Assembly (NCBI GenBank): GCA_041685645.1
Contig: JAWLFI010000072.1
Location: 1 to 12,235, forward strand
Source: JAWLFI01 sp041685645
GTDB lineage: Bacteria > Bacteroidota > Bacteroidia > Chitinophagales > Saprospiraceae
DNA length: 12,235 bases
Reading direction: 5' to 3'
Part shown: piece by piece, positions 6,048-12,235 of the stretch
Layout: every line of letters begins with the position of its first letter
How positions within the stretch are numbered: the stretch's first letter is position 1
Made by a program: the position numbers and the translations under genes
Notes under the pieces: generated by a model
The model's database searches: none
What the model saw: the letters and a program-made list of their open reading frames with translations, nothing else
Told to the model about the DNA's origin: nothing

Positions 6048-7805
6048 TTAATACTGCGATTGAATATACACTCGTTGAGTAAAGACACCTTTCTGACTGT
6101 GAAGAGTCAAAAAATACAATCCGGGTGAAAACTGACCAACATCTATCAAGTCCTTTTGATTCGGAGAGTCCTTCAAATATACCCTTTGACCAAAGGCATT
6201 ACTCAATGATAAACTTTGGGTAGATGTGGGAATATTTCTCACGGTCAATTGATGAGCCGTGGGAACTGGAAATACCTCAACTTCAGGATCCCAATTGAAA
6301 TCGGTAGAAGTAACGGCGTCAAAATCGGTGGTGAAGGATGGAAGTAATTGGTACCCACTATCATAGGGCAAACTGGAATCAAACTGACCGCCTACAGCTG
6401 TCAGGATAAAAGTATCATCAAAGCCATTGGGCAACGGTGGCTCAGAAAGACCGGCAAGCTCAGTATTGGCATCTATGCGCACGTCATACACGATACCGTC
6501 CAGAGTTTCCACATCAAAATTAAAACTGCTCCCACTATCATCCCACTGATCCGGATCCACAAAATTAACTGGGACAGTCATCAGATACTGGGACTCATAA
6601 AATTCTTCCATATCGCCGTCCAGTAAAATCGGATCGAACAATTCGTTGCCCTCTGAAGAAAAGATAATGTTTTCGGCATTTATCTGGGTAAGCCCGTTAA
6701 ATTGAGCAATCGTCCCTTCAACAGTCAACTCGTCACCTGACTGAGGTCTGTAACCACCAATGTCAGAAGGTCGGAAAACACCAATCCCATCTCCCAAAGA
6801 ATCTATCAGGGTAAATATATACCCGTTTTCTCGGCGATTCGCTCCGTGAATGATGCCATGGAGACTACACTGCACTCCAATGGAATCGGCTACCTCCTCA
6901 ATAGTATTGGTAGTTACCTCCCCAATGTTGTATGGGGGATAATCCTCTGGATCCATTTCCTCCGGCTCAACAGTAATCGTTCCGACCATACCTAGTGCTG
7001 CATGGGGATTGCATTCATAAGAATAAACGCCCACCTGATTAAAAGTAAAGCTAAAAGTCCAGGGAGCTGACTCTTCCGGACCTGAATAAAAACCCTCCGG
7101 ATTATCTGGATAGCTAGACAATCGACCATCTACATTGTGACTTCCCTCGAGATTCTCCCACAAGACCACTTCCCCTTCAGTTATGGTTATGTCTGCAGGA
7201 GAAAACACATTGTTGGTAACTTCAATGCGGTGATCATACCGCTCTCCACAATCCGGAACATTTGCTGCACCCGGAGTACCTAAAATTTCTATCCCATCAA
7301 CAACTACCCCTGTAGCTTGAGTTCCAATCCCCCAGGAAGAAGCCAGAGTATAATCATCATCGAGATCGCAAAGTTCGAGGGAAGGACCATTTCCATCCGG
7401 CTCAGAGGGCCAGGGGTCCCTATCGCCAAATTCTATAGAAAACACAGTGTTTCCCAAATCGTCTTGCATTTCAACGACCTCTCCTGAATTACTCAAAGCT
7501 CTGGCCTCCCATTCTACATCGGGTTCAAAACCGAATTGATTAGAAAAAGCGGCAGTATTACCCACGAGTACGATATAAGATTCCGCCGGAAAAGTAAACG
7601 CCTCAAAAGTCAATGTTAAGCCTTCACTAAAGCTATACCCCTCCATTTCGATGGCCTCACCTGAGGCATTATATAATTCGAGGTACTCCAATGAGTCCTG
7701 ACCAAATTCAGGTGGGTTATATTGAATTTCTGTTGGAATAATTTGAGCTGTCAAAAGAGAACCCATATAGGCAGTGAAAAACAAAAATAGTAGAGTTGAC
7801 TTCAT
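6048..7805 (-). CDS. Secreted lamin-tail / cupredoxin / Por-sorted multidomain protein
   Basis: This 585-residue protein starts at ATG 7803-7805, giving a signal peptide MKSTLLFLFFTAYMGSLLTA; an ATG 36 bp upstream would put a non-signal extension in front. A lamin-tail-like domain follows (about 22-180; YLELYN, DPWPSEPDGNGPSLEL). Next is a plastocyanin-like cupredoxin (about 192-280) with a complete type 1 copper set: H223 (GSHNV), C265, H268 and M273 (C-x2-H-x4-M). A region near 295-385 looks like an OB-fold (GDELTVEGTIAQFNGLTQI), followed by an unassigned part. The C-terminal 80 residues (VFPVP...LSLSNAFGQ...LIDVGQFSPGLYFLTL) form a type IX secretion sorting domain. It should be exported and surface-attached or released. 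Role unknown: copper electron transfer or copper binding is inferred, and nuclease activity is not shown. It is the first gene of a run with patatin and rlmI. Confidence 0.87.
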   Translation of the reverse strand: MKSTLLFLFFTAYMGSLLTAQIIPTEIQYNPPEFGQDSLEYLELYNASGEAIEMEGYSFSEGLTLTFEAFTFPAESYIVLVGNTAAFSNQFGFEPDVEWEARALSNSGEVVEMQDDLGNTVFSIEFGDRDPWPSEPDGNGPSLELCDLDDDYTLASSWGIGTQATGVVVDGIEILGTPGAANVPDCGERYDHRIEVTNNVFSPADITITEGEVVLWENLEGSHNVDGRLSSYPDNPEGFYSGPEESAPWTFSFTFNQVGVYSYECNPHAALGMVGTITVEPEEMDPEDYPPYNIGEVTTNTIEEVADSIGVQCSLHGIIHGANRRENGYIFTLIDSLGDGIGVFRPSDIGGYRPQSGDELTVEGTIAQFNGLTQINAENIIFSSEGNELFDPILLDGDMEEFYESQYLMTVPVNFVDPDQWDDSGSSFNFDVETLDGIVYDVRIDANTELAGLSEPPLPNGFDDTFILTAVGGQFDSSLPYDSGYQLLPSFTTDFDAVTSTDFNWDPEVEVFPVPTAHQLTVRNIPTSTQSLSLSNAFGQRVYLKDSPNQKDLIDVGQFSPGLYFLTLHSQKGVFTQRVYIQSQY

Positions 7806-7933
7806 GGCTGTTGTTTTATAAAAGATGCAACTAAGATACAAAGAATGAAATTAGGATTCAAGTATTTGAAGTCACTGTATCAACAAAGAAATAAGACCAT
7901 TATATATTTGATAAAATAAATCTGAATTAACAA

Positions 7934-7960
7934 TTGGATAACATATAAACACTATATTTG
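7934..7960 (+). promoter_or_regulatory. Candidate Bacteroidota promoter of the TonB-dependent receptor
   Basis: TATATTTG at 7953-7960 is an exact TAnnTTTG -7 box, and TTG at 7934-7936 is a possible -33 core with a 16-bp spacer, slightly short of the usual 17-23. Transcription would start near 7967, leaving a leader of about 18 nt before ATG 7985. A second exact TATATTTG lies 50 bp upstream at 7903-7910 without a matching -33. The remaining 7806-7933 is AT-rich; no exact box is seen for the divergent minus-strand gene. Confidence 0.45.
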
Positions 7961-7984
7961 ACCTAACAAACCAAAATTAAGTTT

Positions 7985-10900
7985 ATGAAACATGTTTTAC
8001 ACAACAGATTTCACCGATGGATCGGTGTTGGCTTCGTTTTCATTTTTAGCTTGGGCACTTTGCTGGCTCAGGGTGTAAGTACTTCGGAAATACGAGGAAA
8101 AGTATTAGATGATGAGGGGATCGAACTCATTGGTGCAACGGTAGTTGCCACTCATCTTCCTTCGGGAACTTCTTACGGAACTTCCACTGATGCCAGTGGA
8201 CGATATCGATTACCCAACGTTCGGGTAGGTGGACCTTACGAGATTAGGTCCTCTTATACAGGCTATGAAGAAAAGACGCGTTCGGGAATTCAATTGAATT
8301 TGGGTGAACCCTTTACTATCAATTTCAAATTGGGAGAAGCTTCTTTTGAGTTAGAGTCGATTGAGGTAGTGGCCAAACGTGGAAGTTCCGGTGAAAATGC
8401 CGGTACGGGAACCTCTATTGGTAATGAAGCCATTGAAGCAATGCCAACCTTGAATCGAGACTTAAATGACTTCACTCGCTTGACTCCTCAAGCGACAGAA
8501 TCTTTTGGAGGTGGATTTTCCATTGCCGGAACAAACAACCGCTATAATGCTATCTATTTTGATGGGGCTGTCAACAATGACGTTTTCGGCTTAGCGGCCA
8601 ACGGAACCAATGGTGGACAAACGGGAATCGCTCCGATCAGTATCGATGCCATCGACCAGATACAAGTGGTAATATCGCCTTACGATGTGAGCTACGGTGG
8701 TTTTGCCGGTGGTGGTATCAATGCCGTGACCAAATCCGGAACAAACAAGTTTAAAGGTGGTGCTTATTATTATCTTCAGAATGAATCTTTGGCTGGTAAA
8801 ACCAATGCAATTCAAACAGGAAGATCCGGTGATGATCCATCGAAACTGGATGAATTTTCCAATAGATTAATAGGTGTCAACCTAGCAGGCCCTATCATTA
8901 AGGATAAGTTATTCTTTTTTGTCAATGCAGAAATTCAAAATGAGGAAAGTCCAAGGCCTTTTGAGATAGGTGAATACCTTGGGGAATCCGATGCTTCCGA
9001 TCTGGATTTACTAAGAAGTACACTGATCGATCGATATGGATATGATCCGGGACCTTATGGAAATAAAACAAACACTCTAGATGCCGTAAGACTATTTGCG
9101 AAGGTGAATTGGCAAATAAACAACAATCATGACTTAATGATTCGACATAACTATGTTCGAGGTGAAGAGAACTCTGTCAACGCATCCGGCAGACGAACAA
9201 TCAATTACCTCAACAATGGTATTTTCTTTCCCACAACGACCAACTCTACAGCATTCGAGTTGAATAGTCGATTGGGATTAGGGGCATCTAACAACTTGAT
9301 TATTGGTTATACTACTGTTCGGGATGACAGAGATCCCATAGGTCAGAATTTCCCATACCTTGCCATCGACGATGGAAATGATTCTCAGATTCGACTCGGT
9401 AGTGAACAATTCTCAACTGCAAATCAATTAGACCAAGACGTTCTAACACTAACGAATAACTTCAAATTATACAGAGGAGATCATACAATAACCGTAGGTA
9501 CTCACAACGAATATATGAGCTTCTACAATTTGTTTATTCGTCAAAATTTTGGTTCATACAGATTTAATTCTCTCAGTGACTTTTTGAATGACGAGCGCTC
9601 AGCTTTTTATACTCGCTCCTATTCTTTAGTTGATGATGTCATTGGTGACGGATCTGCTGCTGCCGCTGAGTTTAGTGCTTTGCAGTTGGGCTTTTATGCT
9701 CAAGACGACTGGCAAGTAAACAATAATTTCTCATTCACTTACGGATTGAGATTGGACATTCCGTTCCTGCTGGACGACCCAAATATTCACCCTACTTTCA
9801 ATGATGAAACTCTACCTGCAATCCAAGCAGCTGGTTATGACCTAAAAGGTGCAAGAGGGGGATCATCTCCCGAAGGTCAACTGATGTGGTCACCCCGAAT
9901 TGGATTTAACTGGGACATTAATGGAGATCGCAAAAATGTTTTACGCGGTGGAGCTGGTATATTTACCAGTCGAATTCCATTTGTATGGCCTGGAGCTATG
10001 TTTGCCAACAACGGTGTAACGGTAGGTGGATTCAACAGTAACCAGTTAGATGAAAATCCACGGTTTTTAGATATTGAAGAGCAATATGAGCAAATCAATA
10101 CGGAGATAGATGTTCCTTCGGGCCAGGTTGATTTATTTTCAGAAGACTTCAAATATCCTCAAATATTCCGCGCAAATCTTGCTTTGGATAAGGACTGGGG
10201 CAATGGATGGTTTACTACATTTGAGGCGATTTACTCCAAGACCATTAATAATGTGTTGTATCAAAACATCAACAGTGACCCAACTGTAGATTATAGATGG
10301 GATAACGGTCCCAACAGTGCAGATAATCGGCCTGTATTTACAAGATCTAGCATTGACAACCGTTATTCAGCCATTTATTTGGCGAGTAATACCAATAAGG
10401 GGTACACATATAATGCAACAGCACAAGTTCAAAAGCGGTATGCCTTTGGTTTGAATTTAATGGCGGCATACACCTATGGTGATGCTTACGCTATTTTTGA
10501 AGGTACGAGTTCTCAAAACTCATCGCAATGGAGAGGTGCTTTTAATACGGATGGCCGAAATTTTGCTCCTATGGGACGATCTGACTTTTCCATGGGATCA
10601 AGAATTATTGCATCCGTTGATTACGGTGTGAACTGGGGTGGATCAGATAAGTATCGCACTTCGGTAAGTGTTTTCTATAATGGTCAATCCGGAATGCCTT
10701 TCTCCTATGTATATGGAATAGGCGGAGATCGCGATTTTGATGCAAGAAACATCAATCAAGAAACCGGTAGTACGGGCGAAACTCGATCATTGATCTATAT
10801 TCCGGAATTTGAATCGGATATCGTTTTGACAGAGAAAAATGGTGTTTCTCCGGAAGATCAATGGGCCTCATTAAATAGATATATCGAGCAAGACGATTAT

Positions 10901-11248
10901 TTGAGAGAAAACAGGGGTTCTTATGCTGAAAAGAATGGTGCCCGCTCTCCGTTCACTCACGTTATTGATTTGAAGTTTACTCAAAACTTTGCCGTTGAAG
11001 CAGGGGGAAGAGAGCACAGATTTCAATTTACTTTTGATGTGTTTAATGTCGCTAACCTTATCAACGACGAATGGGGAGTAATATATAGCAACCCGTTTGA
11101 CTTTAATATCATCAATTATGAGGGTCAAGATGAGGAAACTCCAGAGTTTAGCTTTACTGAGCCGACTACCGGCAATGAATCATATAGTATCGCTAACGTT
11201 CTCTCCCGATGGAGAGGTCGAATCGGTGTTCGTTACATGTTTAACTAA
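7985..11248 (+). CDS. Oar-like TonB-dependent outer membrane receptor with carboxypeptidase-regulatory domain
   Basis: This 1087-residue protein begins with a signal peptide (about 1-29, ending LLAQ). A CarboxypepD-regulatory-like beta-sandwich follows at about 35-118 (IRGKVLDDEGIELIGATVVA; TDASGRYRLPNV). The plug spans about 125-255 (IEVVAKRG; LTPQATESFGGGFSIAG; IDAIDQIQVVISPYDVSYGGFAGG). A long barrel follows, ending GRIGVRYMFN with the aromatic residues typical of barrel C-termini. The plug wording resembles Oar-like receptors rather than SusC, and no SusD partner is adjacent, so a glycan utilisation pair is unlikely. It acts in the outer membrane, taking up a ligand with energy from TonB-ExbBD. 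The substrate is unknown. It is a single-gene unit, with -7 boxes upstream and an intrinsic terminator 42 bp after the stop. No frameshift or truncation is seen. Confidence 0.93.
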   Translation: MKHVLHNRFHRWIGVGFVFIFSLGTLLAQGVSTSEIRGKVLDDEGIELIGATVVATHLPSGTSYGTSTDASGRYRLPNVRVGGPYEIRSSYTGYEEKTRSGIQLNLGEPFTINFKLGEASFELESIEVVAKRGSSGENAGTGTSIGNEAIEAMPTLNRDLNDFTRLTPQATESFGGGFSIAGTNNRYNAIYFDGAVNNDVFGLAANGTNGGQTGIAPISIDAIDQIQVVISPYDVSYGGFAGGGINAVTKSGTNKFKGGAYYYLQNESLAGKTNAIQTGRSGDDPSKLDEFSNRLIGVNLAGPIIKDKLFFFVNAEIQNEESPRPFEIGEYLGESDASDLDLLRSTLIDRYGYDPGPYGNKTNTLDAVRLFAKVNWQINNNHDLMIRHNYVRGEENSVNASGRRTINYLNNGIFFPTTTNSTAFELNSRLGLGASNNLIIGYTTVRDDRDPIGQNFPYLAIDDGNDSQIRLGSEQFSTANQLDQDVLTLTNNFKLYRGDHTITVGTHNEYMSFYNLFIRQNFGSYRFNSLSDFLNDERSAFYTRSYSLVDDVIGDGSAAAAEFSALQLGFYAQDDWQVNNNFSFTYGLRLDIPFLLDDPNIHPTFNDETLPAIQAAGYDLKGARGGSSPEGQLMWSPRIGFNWDINGDRKNVLRGGAGIFTSRIPFVWPGAMFANNGVTVGGFNSNQLDENPRFLDIEEQYEQINTEIDVPSGQVDLFSEDFKYPQIFRANLALDKDWGNGWFTTFEAIYSKTINNVLYQNINSDPTVDYRWDNGPNSADNRPVFTRSSIDNRYSAIYLASNTNKGYTYNATAQVQKRYAFGLNLMAAYTYGDAYAIFEGTSSQNSSQWRGAFNTDGRNFAPMGRSDFSMGSRIIASVDYGVNWGGSDKYRTSVSVFYNGQSGMPFSYVYGIGGDRDFDARNINQETGSTGETRSLIYIPEFESDIVLTEKNGVSPEDQWASLNRYIEQDDYLRENRGSYAEKNGARSPFTHVIDLKFTQNFAVEAGGREHRFQFTFDVFNVANLINDEWGVIYSNPFDFNIINYEGQDEETPEFSFTEPTTGNESYSIANVLSRWRGRIGVRYMFN

Positions 11249-11290
11249 GGGGTACCTCCGGGTAACAACATTTAACTTTTAGTGTATCGT

Positions 11291-11324
11291 AAAGAGGCTG
11301 TCCATTGGGCAGCCTCTTTTTTTT
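11291..11324 (+). terminator. Intrinsic terminator of the TonB-dependent receptor gene
   Basis: A perfect 10-bp stem AAAGAGGCTG / CAGCCTCTTT encloses a 9-nt loop and runs into an uninterrupted T tract (11317-11324). It sits 42 bp after the receptor stop codon, as expected for Rho-independent termination. Confidence 0.92.
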
Positions 11325-11419
11325 GTCAATCAGCCATGGCCCAAAATTTCAAAGCTGGGGAGTTCCGAAAAATCAACAAATCACAGAATGGGTTCAGCAC
11401 TATATTGTCACGCTGAATA

Positions 11420-11595
11420 GATCCGCAATGGGAAAGCGGTCGGAGACCGCAAGCGTGAGGTGCCCGGAGGGCGCACCGCCGCAGGGGTGCGGTGCGAAGC
11501 AGAGGCGTAAATATTTACGCCTCTCGAGCACGGTACTCCGGAGGGGACCGACCCCGAGCCGGCCAGAGGCCGAGCGAGGGGGCACGCCCAAATAA
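11420..11595 (-). repeat. GC-rich structured repeat element E2
   Basis: Read on the minus strand, the element opens with TTATTTGGGCGT (11595-11584), carries GTCGGTCC (11552-11545) and ends with CCCATTGC (11432-11425), the same three landmarks in the same order as E1. Between them is a run of hairpins. In plus coordinates these are GCGGTC-GGA-GACCGC (11436-11450), GCCC-GGA-GGGC (11462-11472), CGCACCGC/GCGGTGCG (11472-11496), a 24-bp perfect palindrome (11501-11524), CGGCC-AGA-GGCCG (11560-11572) and GGGC-AC-GCCC (11580-11589). Its head lies 27 bp after the ctlX stop and in the same orientation. Frames open across it on both strands are by-products of composition. It may be a mobile palindromic repeat or a structured RNA 3' region; no family name known to me. 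Confidence 0.75.
11501..11524. repeat. Perfect 24-bp palindrome inside E2
   Basis: The arm AGAGGCGTAAAT is followed directly by its exact reverse complement. The AT-rich centre between GC-rich ends makes cruciform or hairpin formation easy, and the site could also be read by a dimeric DNA-binding protein. Confidence 0.9.
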
Positions 11596-11622
11596 AAATA
11601 AATTAAAACCACGAGAAAAAGG

Positions 11623-12235
11623 CTACTCTTCTTTCCGGGGAAGGAAAATTTCCGCCATCATACAACGGACGCTGCCGCCGCCAACATCTTCAATCGTGGG
11701 TATGGGAATCGATAATATACTGGCAAAATCATTGATCCGCTTAATCTGAGTAGGAGTTAATGACTTTCTAGCCCGATCTGACATCACTAAAAAGTGTTTG
11801 TCTTTTTTGGGACTATATAATTGAAGCATATTGCCTGCAAATTGAGCGACCTGATCCTGTGTGATCTCAATCACCGTTTTGCCCGATTGATTCAGGCGCT
11901 GACGGACAAATTTTCGCTGTGCAGCATCTACGATGGTATCCAGGCCCACAATGGCCATTTGTGAACCGATGCACATCATGACGTTGGTGTGATAAATAGG
12001 GCGACCGTTGACATCCACGGCATCAAAAGCTATTTTGTCATACCCCCTCAATAGGCAAAATTTATCCAAAAGCTGAATATGCGTGCGTTCACTCAGGCAG
12101 GCATACACCAATTTCACCCTACGGTCGAAAATCATAGAGCCCGTGCCCTCCAAAAACTGATCGTCCTTTTCATATTGCTCGAAAGAGTAGCGATGCTCGA
12201 TAAGAAAGTCTTGCTGTAACAGATCTAGTATCTCT
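11623..12235 (-). CDS. ctlX: CtlX-type citrulline utilisation hydrolase, C-terminal 203 residues (5' end outside window)
   Basis: The frame enters from the right edge with no start in the window; the first complete codon is 12232-12234. Visible motifs include FLEGTGSMIFDR (near 12156-12121), PIYHTNVMMCIG with the presumed catalytic histidine at 11989-11991, QFAGNMLQL, and the terminal GGGSVRCMMAEIFLP with the presumed nucleophilic cysteine at 11662-11664. These are the hallmarks of the amidinotransferase/arginine deiminase superfamily branch named CtlX, linked to citrulline breakdown to ornithine. Family members are roughly 300 residues, so about 100 N-terminal residues are missing here. A TTG at 12151-12153 is internal (the Leu of FLEGTG), not a start. 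No intrinsic terminator is seen between its stop and E2. Confidence 0.9.
   Translation of the reverse strand, partial: EILDLLQQDFLIEHRYSFEQYEKDDQFLEGTGSMIFDRRVKLVYACLSERTHIQLLDKFCLLRGYDKIAFDAVDVNGRPIYHTNVMMCIGSQMAIVGLDTIVDAAQRKFVRQRLNQSGKTVIEITQDQVAQFAGNMLQLYSPKKDKHFLVMSDRARKSLTPTQIKRINDFASILSIPIPTIEDVGGGSVRCMMAEIFLPRKEE

Noticed and set aside
7806..7841. Earlier ATG (7839-7841) as start of the cupredoxin protein
   Set aside because: It would place 12 residues (MYLSCIFYKTTA) before an otherwise clean signal peptide starting MKSTLLFLFF.
11305..11612. Open frames on both strands across E2 (plus 11305-11595, minus 11400-11612)
   Set aside because: Both are by-products of the hairpin-rich GC sequence. 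The 24-bp palindrome even yields the same peptide RRKYLRL on both strands, and the plus frame starts inside the receptor's terminator.
1..12235. tRNA, rRNA, CRISPR array, insertion sequence or transposase gene
   Set aside because: No cloverleaf-like sequence, regularly spaced direct repeats or transposase motifs were seen on reading both strands. E1 and E2 carry no coding capacity of their own.

Overview
The window looks like chromosomal DNA of a Bacteroidota bacterium, most likely a Saprospiria/Cytophagia-type marine or environmental member. The evidence is a 1087-residue Oar-like TonB-dependent receptor with an N-terminal carboxypeptidase-regulatory domain, a secreted multidomain protein with a type IX secretion (Por) C-terminal sorting domain, TAnnTTTG promoter elements, few Shine-Dalgarno sites, and several gene families characteristic of this phylum. 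Assignment below phylum is inference.

Layout: (1) 1-3042, minus strand: a compact four-gene run. It reads, in transcription order, a membrane-anchored two-[4Fe-4S] protein (HdrE/C-like), a CCG-domain Fe-S protein (HdrB/D-like), a small conserved Bacteroidota protein often mislabelled 'ABC transporter ATPase', and the N-terminal part of a Spo0M/arrestin-like protein running off the left edge. (2) 3133-3621, plus strand: a PyrR-like phosphoribosyltransferase, divergent from that run. (3) 3622-4097: a convergent intergenic region holding a GC-rich, palindrome-rich element (E1). (4) 4098-7805, minus strand: a lamin-tail/cupredoxin/Por-sorted secreted protein, a patatin-like phospholipase and an RlmI-type rRNA methyltransferase, packed with an 8-bp gap and a 23-bp overlap, so probably one operon. 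(5) 7985-11248, plus strand: the TonB-dependent receptor with its own promoter region and a textbook intrinsic terminator. (6) 11420-11595: a second GC-rich hairpin-rich element (E2) in the opposite orientation to E1. (7) 11623-12235, minus strand: the C-terminal two thirds of a CtlX-type citrulline hydrolase, running off the right edge.

How the parts relate: the two Fe-S proteins probably form one quinone-linked electron-transfer complex at the inner membrane. The secreted cupredoxin protein and the receptor belong to the outer envelope, but nothing links them in function except adjacency.

The least explained content is the pair E1/E2. They differ in most of their sequence but share a 12-nt head, an internal 8-mer and a tail motif in the same order. 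Each is a run of hairpins including a perfect 22- or 24-bp palindrome. Both lie between convergent genes, each in the same orientation as the gene just upstream of its head. They look like two members of one structured, mosaic repeat family.
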